A DNA stretch of 64,000 nucleotides from Micromonospora sonchi (GTDB lineage: Bacteria; Actinomycetota; Actinomycetes; Mycobacteriales; Micromonosporaceae), in contig NZ_BMNB01000016.1 of NCBI RefSeq assembly GCF_014646235.1, positions 97,391 to 161,390 on the forward strand, in the 5' to 3' direction. The notes below the pieces were generated by a model. It saw only the letters and a program-made list of their open reading frames with translations, was not told the origin of the DNA and searched no databases. Numbering within the stretch: position 1 is the first letter of the stretch; each line of letters opens with the position of its first letter. Position numbers and translations under genes: made by a program. Below are positions 51,186 through 59,418 of this stretch, one piece after another.

Positions 51186-52319
51186 ATGAGCTTGCTCGAC
51201 GAGGCGTACCAGCAACTCCGGCACTCCGGTCCGGAGCGTGACGGCTGGCTGTCCAACCACGCACCGATGGCGGTGGAGGCGCTGGTGCGGCACGGCCACG
51301 AGGCGGAGGTGCCGCGCTGGCTCGACGGGTACGCCGACCGCTTGGAGGAGCGCCCACGCGGCATCGCGCCGATCGTCGCCGACGAGTGGCGCGACCCGCT
51401 CGGCGACCCGGTGCGTACCGGCGACTGGCTCGACCACTTCGACCGGGAGCTGGCCGACGCACCGTGGCGGGAGGTGCTCGCCCGCTGGTGGCCGCGCCTG
51501 CTGCCCGGCATCGCGGCCGGCGCCACCCACGGCGTGATCCGGGTCGGCCACGCCGTGCGCGCACTGCTCGACCAGGAGACCGCCCCACGCGTCACCGAAC
51601 TCGGCCAGGGGCTGGCCTACTGGGCGGCCCGATGGCAGCCCCTTGCACCGCCCGGCGTCGGACCGTACCCGGTCACCGATCCGCGTACCGCGCTCGACGC
51701 GGTGCCCCGGGTGCCCGACCAGCGCGCCGGCATCCGGGCCCGCCTTGCCCAGTTGGCCGAGCTTCCATACTGGCCGGACGCCGCCGGCGCGGTCCCCGAC
51801 ACCGCGGTTCCCGGCACCGCGGCCCCCAGCATGATCGGTGCGGTGCCCGACGCGGCGGTGGCTCGCGCGTCGTGGGCCAGCGGGAACGGGGACGAGGGAG
51901 CGGCTCGGGCCAGCCGGGGCCCGGAGGCCGTACCCGAGCGGCTGGCCGGCATCGTGGCCGCCGCCGTGGCCCGGCACGGCACCCATGGGTACGCCAACCC
52001 GGTCATGCTCGTCCACGCCGCCACCGCGCCGAACGCGGTGCTGCGTACCCTGCCCGCCCTGCCGCGGACGCTCTGGGCGCCGAGCCTCGCCGCCGCCTGG
52101 GCGGCAACGGCGGCGATCACCTCGGCGTACGCCCCGGCGATGGGGCGTCCCGTCCCGCCGCCCCGGCCAGAGCTGGACGCCGCCGAGGTGATGAGGCGGG
52201 CGGTGGACTCCGGCGACGCCCACGCGATCAAGTTCGCCGACGCCGCCGTCGAGGCGTACGCCCGTTGCGGCGACCCCGCCCTGCTCGCCGCCTCGGTACG
52301 CGCGCAGATCGCGGCCTGA
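51186..52319 (+). CDS. Questin oxidase family protein (DUF4243)
   Basis: A 377-residue protein with the questin oxidase/AflY-like pattern: SNHAPMAVEALVRHG near the N-terminus, WREVLARWWPRLLPGIAAGATHGVIRVGHAVRAL in the middle, and a late His-rich segment (DSGDAHAIKFADAAVEAYARCGD). Fungal members act on anthraquinones in a Baeyer-Villiger-type step; bacterial roles are not established. A variable Ala/Pro linker lies at about 195-245. Its promoter looks MerR-controlled, suggesting induction by a redox-active or toxic compound. Confidence 0.85.
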   Translation: MSLLDEAYQQLRHSGPERDGWLSNHAPMAVEALVRHGHEAEVPRWLDGYADRLEERPRGIAPIVADEWRDPLGDPVRTGDWLDHFDRELADAPWREVLARWWPRLLPGIAAGATHGVIRVGHAVRALLDQETAPRVTELGQGLAYWAARWQPLAPPGVGPYPVTDPRTALDAVPRVPDQRAGIRARLAQLAELPYWPDAAGAVPDTAVPGTAAPSMIGAVPDAAVARASWASGNGDEGAARASRGPEAVPERLAGIVAAAVARHGTHGYANPVMLVHAATAPNAVLRTLPALPRTLWAPSLAAAWAATAAITSAYAPAMGRPVPPPRPELDAAEVMRRAVDSGDAHAIKFADAAVEAYARCGDPALLAASVRAQIAA

Positions 52320-52378
52320 CGACTTCCGGGCCGGGACCCGGGCATGCCTGTCACCGGTTTCCGCCGTACCGTCGTCTC

Positions 52379-53035
52379 ATGCAGGTGATCTCCGTGAACG
52401 TGGGCAGGCCGCGACGCAACCCGTGGAAGGAGGGGTTGGGGCTGACCGGCATCGACAAGCGACCGGTCGAGGGCCCGGTGGCCGTGGTCGCGCCCGGCCC
52501 CAAGGGCACCGGCGAGGTCGGTCTGGCCGGCGACCGCGTCTACGACGTGGCCCACCACGGCGGCACCGACCAGGCCGTCTACGCGTACGCGCGGGAGGAT
52601 CTCGACCGCTGGGCGGGCGAGTTGGGCCGGACCCTCGACAACGGCTCCTTCGGGGAGAACCTGACCACCGCGGGCATCGACGTCAACCGCGCTCTGATCG
52701 GCGAGCGCTGGCGGATCGGGCCGGACGTCGTCCTGGAGGTCTCCGGCCCGCGGATCCCGTGCGGGACGTTCCAGGGCTGGCTGGACGAGCGTGGTTGGAT
52801 CAAGCGGTTCACGCAGGCCGCCGTGCCCGGCCCGTACCTGCGGGTGATCGAGCCCGGCCAGGTTCGCGCCAGCGATCAGATCGAGGTCGTGCACCGGCCC
52901 GACCACCAGGTGACCGTCGAACTTGCCTTCCGCGCGATGACCCTCGAACCGGAGCTGTTGCCGCAGCTGCTGGTCGCCGACGCCCTGCCCGAGGAGGACC
53001 GGGAACGCGTCCGCCGGCGCAGTTCCACCGGGTAG
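52379..53035 (+). CDS. MOSC domain protein
   Basis: A 218-residue MOSC protein similar to YiiM: GLAGDRVYDVAHHGGTDQAVYAYARED, GSFGENLTTAGID, and C128 in SGPRIPCGTFQGW, the cysteine that binds the molybdenum cofactor. YiiM-type proteins reduce N-hydroxylated compounds. TACCGT lies close upstream of the ATG. Lone gene. Confidence 0.92.
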   Translation: MQVISVNVGRPRRNPWKEGLGLTGIDKRPVEGPVAVVAPGPKGTGEVGLAGDRVYDVAHHGGTDQAVYAYAREDLDRWAGELGRTLDNGSFGENLTTAGIDVNRALIGERWRIGPDVVLEVSGPRIPCGTFQGWLDERGWIKRFTQAAVPGPYLRVIEPGQVRASDQIEVVHRPDHQVTVELAFRAMTLEPELLPQLLVADALPEEDRERVRRRSSTG

Positions 53036-53129
53036 CCGGGACGGGGAACGACGGAGCCAGCACTGACCGCGTCACCGGCGCTGGTGACGGTACGTGGCCG
53101 GACCCGTCGCGTTGCCGGATCCTGTTTCA

Positions 53130-53270
53130 ATGACCGCCATGACGATCGATCCGACGATCGCCGTTGACATCGAGGCGGGATACATCTACCTGTTCGACGA
53201 CCGGGCGGAGCGTCTGGCGTGTATCCGGCTGATGCGGAAGAACCTCGGTCTCCTCCGGAACCTGCTGTAG
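53130..53270 (+). CDS. Small protein, unknown function
   Basis: A 46-residue ORF starting MTAMTIDPTIAVDIEAGYIY and ending in a hydrophobic basic helix (IRLMRKNLGLLRNLL). The opening sequence recurs at 53705 (MTSMRIDQPSA then stop), suggesting a duplicated and decayed partner. No ribosome site stands out. Not recognised. Confidence 0.4.
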   Translation: MTAMTIDPTIAVDIEAGYIYLFDDRAERLACIRLMRKNLGLLRNLL

Positions 53271-53282
53271 CCCCGAACGCGG

Positions 53283-53576
53283 TCATTCCGCGAGATAGCC
53301 GGTGGCGGGATCGATCTCGGCGAGGAAGTCGCGGATGGCCTGCTCCATCTCCGGCCGGCTCATCGCCCAACCATCCGACCGGGAGAGCCCGAAGCCGTAG
53401 TCGTGCGGCCCGCTGAGCCAGTCGAAGTTGTACGTGCCGGGCGCCGGTGACCAGACGCGGAAGTCCTGCCCGTCGATCGTCAGCAGGAGCGAGTCACCGT
53501 CGCCGGGTGTGGGCCGCAGATGCTCGGGCACCACACCGGGCTGTGGCTCGCTGGAAATGTCCGTCCTCCTCACCAT
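53283..53576 (-). CDS. Conserved hypothetical protein
   Basis: A 97-residue acidic protein: SLLLTIDGQDFRVWSPAPGT, FDWLSGPHDYGFGLSRSDG, MEQAIRDFLAEIDPATGYL. I recall similar short orphan proteins in Streptomyces and Micromonospora but no function. The start is uncertain: AGGAGG lies just inside the frame after the ATG at 53576, so a later, non-ATG start is possible, and the frame continues upstream to 53714 without coding character. Confidence 0.65.
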   Translation of the reverse strand: MVRRTDISSEPQPGVVPEHLRPTPGDGDSLLLTIDGQDFRVWSPAPGTYNFDWLSGPHDYGFGLSRSDGWAMSRPEMEQAIRDFLAEIDPATGYLAE

Positions 53577-53782
53577 CCGAAACGGGACAGGTGGCGTGGT
53601 CTGCGGACAGCAGAGTGTGGGCGCACCCTTGCCGGTCTGCTCCGAGCCTGACCGCCGGTGCCGGCACGCGTCTCGACCCCGCCCGTTGCCGTCGGCTGCT
53701 TCGATGACGTCCATGAGGATCGATCAGCCATCGGCATGATTGCAGCGACAACAGCACTGACGGCGACCGAGGGGTGGTGATC

Positions 53783-53921
53783 TGATGACGTTCGCTGACG
53801 GAGTGATCCAGGTGTCGCCGCGCTCGCCGCCGCTCTGACCCTGGACCAGCCCGGGTGGGCGGTGTTCTCCGGGCTGGCGGCGGCCGGACTCGTCGCGCTC
53901 TGCTGGCACCTGCTGCCCTGA
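53783..53921 (+). pseudogene. Small membrane protein with apparent frameshift
   Basis: An ATG after gaggggtggtg opens MTFADGVIQVSPRSPPL and stops. One base out of frame, the same stretch continues as LTLDQPGWAVFSGLAAAGLVALCWHLLP with a normal stop, a membrane-helix ending. Joining the frames by one inserted base gives a plausible protein of about 45 residues. It may equally be chance or a sequencing error. Confidence 0.35.
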
Positions 53922-54035
53922 CCGCCCCCGAGCGACGCCCCCCATCCGTGCCGAGCCGGTCCTAGACTCGGTTGCCGACCACTTGACGCCCGGGTCGATC
54001 CTGAGTGGAGGCATCCGGAGGAGGAGGACTCCGTC

Positions 54036-54557
54036 ATGGTGGACAACGCGGTGCAGGCGTACATCACGGCGACCGCGGCGCGGCTGACCGCAGACGGCTG
54101 CGACGTGCACACGGAAGACTGGCACGGCACTGCCGTTCTGGTCGGCTACCGCTCGGATTTCCGCGTCCAGTGGATGGCGACGAAGTTGCATTTGCTCACG
54201 ATCGTGGCCCCCGCATCCGACGTCACCATGGCAGACGCGGAGTCCTTCACGAAAGCGGCATTCGCGTACGCGGAAACGCGTAAGGGACAGTGGCGCGGCT
54301 TTCAGTCCGGTGTCGCCGTCTTTCCCGGCCTCGTCGGCACGCACGTCGACCCGGCCGCGATGGCCTGGGCGCAGAAGCAGCAACTGCTGCACTTCGCCAG
54401 CATGGCGCGCCCGGTCGTCGTGGATGTGACTGCCGGCACCGTTGGGTGCTACCGCCGTACCCCGGCCCTCGGTTTTGTCTATGCGGGACATCTTCGCCGC
54501 AAACTCGACGCGTACTTTCCCGCTCCTGGCCGGCAAGGCGCCCTCGGCGGCTCGTGA
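54036..54557 (+). CDS. Conserved hypothetical protein
   Basis: A 173-residue protein without signal peptide or membrane segment. Natural-looking stretches are VQAYITATAARLTADGCDV, VQWMATKLHLLTIVAP, GFQSGVAVFPGLVGTHVDPAAMAWAQKQQLLHF and MARPVVVDVTAGTVGCYRR. No domain recognised. A very strong ribosome site (ggaggaggaggac, 54017-54029) supports the ATG. Overall GC is lower than in the cob or kyn genes. Confidence 0.75.
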   Translation: MVDNAVQAYITATAARLTADGCDVHTEDWHGTAVLVGYRSDFRVQWMATKLHLLTIVAPASDVTMADAESFTKAAFAYAETRKGQWRGFQSGVAVFPGLVGTHVDPAAMAWAQKQQLLHFASMARPVVVDVTAGTVGCYRRTPALGFVYAGHLRRKLDAYFPAPGRQGALGGS

Positions 54558-54730
54558 TAAGCGGAGAAAGCTGGTGGAAAGTGTCGGTGCCCGCGCGTAC
54601 GGCGCGGGTCCGGTCGGGGTGCGCGGCGCGAAGCCCATCGGCCCAGGCCTCGGCGGTGGCCGACCACCCCGCGATCCTTCCCCCGCGCCAGCGAGTACGA
54701 CTCAGGACAGCGCCGGTCCCGAGTCTCCGG

Positions 54731-54736
54731 TACGTT
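54731..54736 (+). promoter_or_regulatory. -10 box before a 64-residue membrane protein
   Basis: TACGTT lies 7 nt before the ATG at 54744, without a ribosome site. Confidence 0.4.
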
Positions 54737-54743
54737 CCGCCGG

Positions 54744-54938
54744 ATGAACCCTGCGTCGAGGCGTGCCTCCACCATCCGCATCATCGGCAACTTGGCCCTG
54801 GTCGCCGGACTGCTGGTCTCGATCATCACGCTGTCGAGCGACACCGGGTGGATTGAGCCGCACATCCTGGCGGGCTTCCTCGTCGCCGTGGGGATCGGGT
54901 TGCGCATCGAAGCCGCGATCAGCGAACCTCGGGCTTGA
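54744..54938 (+). CDS. Small two-helix membrane protein
   Basis: A 64-residue protein with a basic start (MNPASRRASTIR) and two hydrophobic helices (about 13-30 and 41-56) around a short acidic turn (SSDTGWIEP). Unknown function. Leaderless arrangement as noted for the TACGTT box. Confidence 0.6.
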   Translation: MNPASRRASTIRIIGNLALVAGLLVSIITLSSDTGWIEPHILAGFLVAVGIGLRIEAAISEPRA

Positions 54939-54991
54939 CCACCGAACCGGCGGCGTCAAGGGTGGGCCCGCATCCGTCGTCACCCAGTTGG

Positions 54992-55303
54992 TCACTCAGA
55001 CAGTTTCTGCGGCAGTCGGTTCAGCCGCCGTCGTGCGTGCACGTCGTTCTCACTGAGGGCAGCAAGTTCATCGTGCCGCCCGGCCCGGACGAGTAGGTCC
55101 ATGTGCCACAGGTGAGCGTTGTGCCGGACGTGGTCGGAGCTGTAACACTCCGCTACGGCACTGACCTCTGAGACAGCTCGGTTCCAGTCACCGCGCTCCT
55201 CAGCGATACGCGCAGCTTCGTACCAGGTAAACATGAACCAATGGTAGGGCGCCGCTTTTTCACGCGCCAGAATTCCGGTGCGTATGGCGGGATGCTCGAC
55301 CAT
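54992..55303 (-). CDS. TPR-like small protein
   Basis: A 103-residue helical protein. WYEAARIAEERGDWNRAVSEVSAVAECY and HLWHMDLLVRAGRHDELAALS look like two tetratricopeptide hairpins. No recognised family and no ribosome site. It may be the C-terminal remnant of a larger repeat protein, since DNA upstream (55304-55745) is non-coding and atypical. Confidence 0.55.
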   Translation of the reverse strand: MVEHPAIRTGILAREKAAPYHWFMFTWYEAARIAEERGDWNRAVSEVSAVAECYSSDHVRHNAHLWHMDLLVRAGRHDELAALSENDVHARRRLNRLPQKLSE

Positions 55304-55745
55304 GAGGAATGAGATTGCGCAGACGGGGAAGGAGCTGCGGTCGGGCGCATTTCCGCGAGGGCGCCATCCACCCTTTCTGCTGCATTGCCGATGTGAAGTT
55401 CAAAGGGTGAAGACATGCAGGGCGACGACCTTCGTGGCCAGCCCGGGGGACGATTCCCCGTTGCACCCGATGAGGTGACGAAGCTGCAGTTCGTCCGCCG
55501 AGAGTGGGGCTTGATGTCGACCTGTAGCCGCACGGCCGAACCGGCTGTCGCGGCCCGCACCTCCGACAGGTTGACGCCGTTGATTGCGACAGCAAATTAG
55601 CGAAGCTGGGACAAGTCTGCTACGGTCATAAGAACATCTGTCTGTCTCTGAACTGGTCGATACGTGCGGATTCTGGCGACCGGATGGCTCCGTCCTGCCC
55701 GTGAGGGTGGGTGCGGGTCCGCATGGCGAGAATAGAGGAACATAC
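55304..55745. other. Intergenic region before the flavin monooxygenase, no gene seen
   Basis: About 440 nt with GC visibly below the window average. Frames on both strands have shadow-like composition. Near 55618-55640 tgctacggtcataagaac could hold a promoter for the monooxygenase gene. agaggaac (55732-55739) is its ribosome site. Confidence 0.55.
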
Positions 55746-57206
55746 GTGACGAACGGAAAAAGAGTAGCGATTGTCGGTGCCGGCCCCTCGGGCATGGCCC
55801 AGTTGCGGGCCTTTGAGACCGCAGCGCGTGCGGGGGTGGACATCCCCGAGATTGTCTGTTTTGAGAAACAGGCTGACTGGGGTGGCCAGTGGAACTTCAC
55901 CTGGCGCACCGGACTCGACGAGTACGGCGAGCCCGTGCACACGAGCATGTACCGCAACCTGTGGTCGAATGGACCGAAGGAAGCACTGGAGTTCGCTGAT
56001 TACACCTTCGACGAGCACTTCGGTCGCGCCATCTCCTCATACCCGCCGCGCACGGTTCTGTGGGACTACATCGCCGGCCGGCTGAAGAAGACGAACGTGC
56101 GCGATTTCATCCGTTTCCAGACCGTCGTGCGCTGGACGGAATACGACGCCGAGCGTGAGGTCTTCACGCTCACGGCCGAGAATCTCCCCACCGGAGAAAC
56201 GACGACCGAGGAGTTCGACCATGTGGTCGTCGCCAGCGGCCACTTCTCTTTCCCTCACGTGCCGCAATTCCCTGGCATCGAAACCTTTCCCGGGTACATC
56301 GCCCACGCGCACGACTTCCGCGGCGCGGAAGCCTTCAAGGGGCAGGACGTCCTCGTCGTCGGCTCCAGCTACTCGGCCGAGGACATCGGCAGCCAGGCGT
56401 TCAAGATGGGCGCACGCTCGGTGACGGCGAGCTATCGTTCCGCGCCGATGGGCCACGACTGGCCCGAGGGCTTCGAGGAACGCCCCGCCATCAGGCGCAT
56501 CGAGGGCAACAGGGTCCACTTCGCAGACGACTCCTCGAAGCACATCGACGCGATCATCCTGTGCACCGGCTACCTGCACAAGTACCCGTTCCTGCCCGAC
56601 GAGCTCGCGCTGGCATCCCCGAACAACGTGTACCCGGACGGCCTTTACCGCGGTGTCGTGTGGCAGGACAACCCGCGTCTGGCCTACCTCGGCGCGCAGG
56701 ACCAGTGGTTCACCTTCAACATGTTCGACGCGCAGGCCTGGTACGTACGCGACCTCATCCTGGGCCGCGCCGAGCTGCCGTCGGAGGCCGAACGCTCGGC
56801 GTCCATCGCCGAGTGGCGGGAACGTTTCGAAAAGCTTTCCTCGGCCGACGAAGAGATCCGCTTCCAGGCCGACTACGTGCGTGATCTGCTGCGGCAGACG
56901 GACTACCCCGAGTTCGACCTCGACCGGGTCGTCGAGATCTTCCTCGCGTGGATGCGCGACAAGAAGGCCGACATCATGGGCTACCGCGACCGTGTCTACC
57001 GCTCGGTCATGACGGGAACCCTGGCCGCCGAGCACCACACACCGTGGCTCGAAGAGCTCGACGACTCGATCGAGCGCTACCTCGCCGAGGACCCCGCCAA
57101 GACCCCGCAGAACGCTGAGCTCAAGCGCAGCGGCGTAACTCCCCGAGGTCGAGGTCGGACCCCACTACGGGTCAGGGGCACAGCAGCTCTCACTGCGGGC
57201 TCCTGA
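55746..57206 (+). CDS. Flavin-containing monooxygenase, trimethylamine monooxygenase-like
   Basis: A 486-residue class B flavoprotein. FAD motif GAGPSG (11-16), WGGQWNFTWRTGLDEYGEPVH, YRNLWSNGPKEALEFADY, the FMO fingerprint FPGYIAHAHDF, NADPH motif VGSSYSAEDIGSQ, and LGAQDQWFTFNMFDAQAW strongly resemble bacterial Tmm, which oxidises trimethylamine to its N-oxide. Other tertiary amines or sulfides are possible substrates. Codon use is less G/C-biased than neighbours. The last 23 residues (VTPRGRGRTPLRV...) run into a hairpin and do not look native. GTG start with agagga 7 nt upstream. Confidence 0.9.
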   Translation: MTNGKRVAIVGAGPSGMAQLRAFETAARAGVDIPEIVCFEKQADWGGQWNFTWRTGLDEYGEPVHTSMYRNLWSNGPKEALEFADYTFDEHFGRAISSYPPRTVLWDYIAGRLKKTNVRDFIRFQTVVRWTEYDAEREVFTLTAENLPTGETTTEEFDHVVVASGHFSFPHVPQFPGIETFPGYIAHAHDFRGAEAFKGQDVLVVGSSYSAEDIGSQAFKMGARSVTASYRSAPMGHDWPEGFEERPAIRRIEGNRVHFADDSSKHIDAIILCTGYLHKYPFLPDELALASPNNVYPDGLYRGVVWQDNPRLAYLGAQDQWFTFNMFDAQAWYVRDLILGRAELPSEAERSASIAEWRERFEKLSSADEEIRFQADYVRDLLRQTDYPEFDLDRVVEIFLAWMRDKKADIMGYRDRVYRSVMTGTLAAEHHTPWLEELDDSIERYLAEDPAKTPQNAELKRSGVTPRGRGRTPLRVRGTAALTAGS

Positions 57207-57212
57207 CCCGTA
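57166..57212 (+). terminator. Hairpin overlapping the monooxygenase stop
   Basis: tacgggtcagg (57166-57176) and cctgacccgta (57202-57212) pair exactly. The TGA stop (57204-57206) lies in the right arm, so the coding frame reads through the loop. Confidence 0.6.
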
Positions 57213-57300
57213 TCCAATGGCACGCAAGATCAAAGGTGCCTGAGACGAGAAACGGCCCAGGTTTGGCGATCACGCCGCTGACCTGGGCTGGAAGGGGTGG

Positions 57301-57371
57301 AGCGGGCGACGGGAATCGAACCCGCACCGTCAGTTTGGAAGACTGAAGCTCTGCCATTGAGCTACGCCCGC
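57301..57371 (-). tRNA. tRNA-Gly (TCC)
   Basis: On the minus strand GCGGGCG/CGCCCGC form the acceptor stem, GCTC...GAGC the D stem, TCAGT-CTTCCAA-ACTGA the anticodon arm (anticodon TCC, decoding GGA), and CGGGT-TCGATTC-CCG the T arm. Discriminator T; CCA not encoded. Confidence 0.95.
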
Positions 57372-57465
57372 GTACGCCCGGAAAGCCGGACGCGCCCGAC
57401 AGCCTACCGAATGCCGGCGGCGCCCGCGCGGCCGCATCCCCTGCGCCACGCCATCATGATCCACA

Positions 57466-57524
57466 CAACTTCGGCGATGTTGCGGTATCCACAGCGGCGG
57501 GATACCGCAACATCGCCGAAGTTG
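57466..57524. terminator. 25-bp perfect hairpin between divergent tRNAs
   Basis: Arms 57466-57490 and 57500-57524 are exact inverse complements with a 9-nt loop; the apex is GGTATCC-N9-GGATACC, the same as at 14614-14668. Here both flanking tRNA genes point away, so termination is not its obvious role. Confidence 0.7.
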
Positions 57525-57527
57525 CGC

Positions 57528-57561
<34 letters not shown>

Positions 57562-57667
57562 CAGCCCGCCCGCCGAGGCCGCACTGACCGGTTCGTCCTC
57601 GTTCGGCGGGTTGGGTGATGCCCCGGCACCCGGGTGCCGGGGGGACGGCATAGACTGCTCGTCGCCA

Positions 57668-57741
57668 CGGGGTGTGGCGCAGCTTGGTAGCGCACTCGCT
57701 TTGGGAGCGAGGGGCCGTGGGTTCAAATCCCGCCACCCCGA
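57668..57741 (+). tRNA. tRNA-Pro (TGG)
   Basis: CGGGGTG/CACCCCG acceptor stem, GCGC...GCGC D arm, CTCGC-TTTGGGA-GCGAG anticodon arm (anticodon TGG), T arm GTGGG-TTCAAAT-CCCGC. Discriminator A; CCA not encoded. It lies 160 nt before tig. Confidence 0.95.
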
Positions 57742-57901
57742 CTGCCGCAAGATCAGGGTGTCGGCACCCGGGACCGCCGGCGTGCGGGGCAGCCTCGCCG
57801 TGGGCCCCCGGGCGCTGCCGGCCGGCCGCGCCGGCTCGCCTACACTCGATGGGCCGAAAAGAGCGCCCAGATTCAACCGAGATCCGTCAAGGAGTACGCC
57901 T

Positions 57902-59248
57902 GTGAAGAGCACCGTCGAGACTCTGAGCCCGACGCGCGTGCGGCTCGCCATCGAGGTGCCGTTCGTCGAGCTCGAGCCGAGCCTCAAGAAGGCGTACCGG
58001 GAGATCGGCCAGCAGATCCAGATTCCCGGCTTCCGTAAGGGGAAGGTGCCGCCGGCGATCATCGATCAGCGGGTGGGCCGGGGCACCGTGCTCAACGAGG
58101 CGGTGCAGGAGGCGATCCCGCAGAACATCCTCTCCGCGGTCCGCGAGCACGACCTGAAGACCCTGGGCCGCCCCGAGGTCGAGATCACCGAGTTCAACGA
58201 CGGCGACTCGCTGAACTTCACCGCCGAGGTCGACGTCCGGCCGGAGATCACCCTGCCCGACCTGGCCGGCATCGAGGTCACCGTCGACGAGCTGCAGATC
58301 GACGAGAGTGAGATCGACGAGCAGGTGAACGGCCTGCGCGAGCGGTTCGCCACCCTCAAGACCGTCGAGCGGGCCGCCGTCGAGGGCGACTACGTCCAGA
58401 TCGACCTGCGGGCGACCGTCGACGGCGAGGAGGTGCCGGGCGGCTCGGCCACCAACATCTCCCACGAGGTGGGCAGCAAGCAGCTGCTGCCCGGCCTGGA
58501 CGAGGCCCTCGTCGGCCTCGCCGCGGGCGAGGAAACCACCTTCGTCACCCAGCTCGTGGGCGGCGACTTCGCCGGCCGGGACGCCGACGTGGCGGTGACC
58601 GTGCGTACGGTCAAGGAGAAGGAGCTGCCCGAGCTGGACGACAGCTTCGCCGAGATGGCCAGCGAGTTCGACACCATCGAGGAGCTGCGCAACGACCTGC
58701 GCGAGCGGGTCACCCGGGGCAAGCGGGTCGAGCAGATCTACGCCGCCCGGGACAAGGCCCTGGAGCAGCTCGTCGAGGCCGCTGACGTGCCGGCGCCGGA
58801 GGGCGTGATCCGCGACGAGGTGGAGAGCCGCAAGGAGGCGATGACCGACCAGCTGGAGCGCATCGGCGCCTCGCTGGAGGACTACCTCGCCGCCGAGGAG
58901 AAGACCGAGGAGCAGATCGACGTCGAGCTGACCGAGGCCGCCACCCAGGGCGTCAAGGTCCAGCTGCTGCTCGACACCCTCGCCGACGCCGAGGACGTGC
59001 AGGTCTCCGACGACGAGTTCGGTCACGAGATCGTCCACCGCGCGCAGCGTGCCGGCATGGCGCCGCAGCAGTACTACGACCAGCTGGTCCGCTCGGGTGC
59101 GGCCGGCGCGGTCTACGGCGACGTCCGCCGCGGCAAGGCGCTCGCCGCGATCATGGAGCGCATCACGATCAAGGACGCGGCCGGCAACGTGGTCAGCCTG
59201 GACGCGCTGCGTGAGGCGAGCGAGGCGGAGCACGGCCACGAGCACTGA
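57902..59248 (+). CDS. tig: Trigger factor
   Basis: A 448-residue ribosome-bound chaperone. The N-terminal ribosome-binding signature GFRKGKVPPAII is at about 44-55, the FKBP-type PPIase domain at about 155-245 (GDYVQIDLRATVDGEEV, QLLPGLDEALVGLAAGEE), and the C-terminal helical arms follow. Acidic tail ends GHEH. GTG start 7 nt after caaggag. First of the tig-clpP1-clpP2-clpX set, but a terminator follows it. Confidence 0.96.
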   Translation: MKSTVETLSPTRVRLAIEVPFVELEPSLKKAYREIGQQIQIPGFRKGKVPPAIIDQRVGRGTVLNEAVQEAIPQNILSAVREHDLKTLGRPEVEITEFNDGDSLNFTAEVDVRPEITLPDLAGIEVTVDELQIDESEIDEQVNGLRERFATLKTVERAAVEGDYVQIDLRATVDGEEVPGGSATNISHEVGSKQLLPGLDEALVGLAAGEETTFVTQLVGGDFAGRDADVAVTVRTVKEKELPELDDSFAEMASEFDTIEELRNDLRERVTRGKRVEQIYAARDKALEQLVEAADVPAPEGVIRDEVESRKEAMTDQLERIGASLEDYLAAEEKTEEQIDVELTEAATQGVKVQLLLDTLADAEDVQVSDDEFGHEIVHRAQRAGMAPQQYYDQLVRSGAAGAVYGDVRRGKALAAIMERITIKDAAGNVVSLDALREASEAEHGHEH

Positions 59249-59257
59249 TCGCCGGGT

Positions 59258-59304
59258 GGGGCCACCGTCCGCCGGTCGCGGTGGGTGGTGGCCCGATCCC
59301 TTTT
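59258..59304 (+). terminator. Terminator after tig
   Basis: gggccacc (59259-59266) pairs with ggtggccc (59287-59294), with a GC-rich inner region, followed by gatcccttttcc. Confidence 0.65.
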
Positions 59305-59312
59305 CCGGGTAC

Positions 59313-59325
59313 GCCTTCCGAAGGC
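59313..59325. promoter_or_regulatory. Palindrome upstream of clpP1
   Basis: GCCTTC-C-GAAGGC is an exact 6-1-6 dyad about 93 nt before clpP1. clpP1P2 is usually controlled by ClgR in actinobacteria, but this dyad does not clearly match the ClgR site I remember, so the factor is unknown. Confidence 0.35.
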
Positions 59326-59418
59326 TGCGCTGAGAGCGAACAGTGCCCGGAGCGGGCGTCCGGCCCCGGACTCAGCGGTTAGTGTCGGACACGACGGTAC
59401 GGAGAGCGAAGGGCTGCC

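Noticed and set aside
53577..53714. Longer N-terminus of the 97-residue minus-strand protein
   Set aside because: The added residues are Arg/Gly/Cys-rich and overlap the decayed duplicate; no conserved pattern.
55260..55595. 111-residue minus-strand ORF before the monooxygenase
   Set aside because: Ser/Arg/Pro/Cys-rich composition and no ribosome site; it looks like a chance frame.
59313..59325. ClgR binding site before clpP1
   Set aside because: The dyad is perfect but does not fit the ClgR consensus as I remember it, so it is listed only as an unassigned palindrome.
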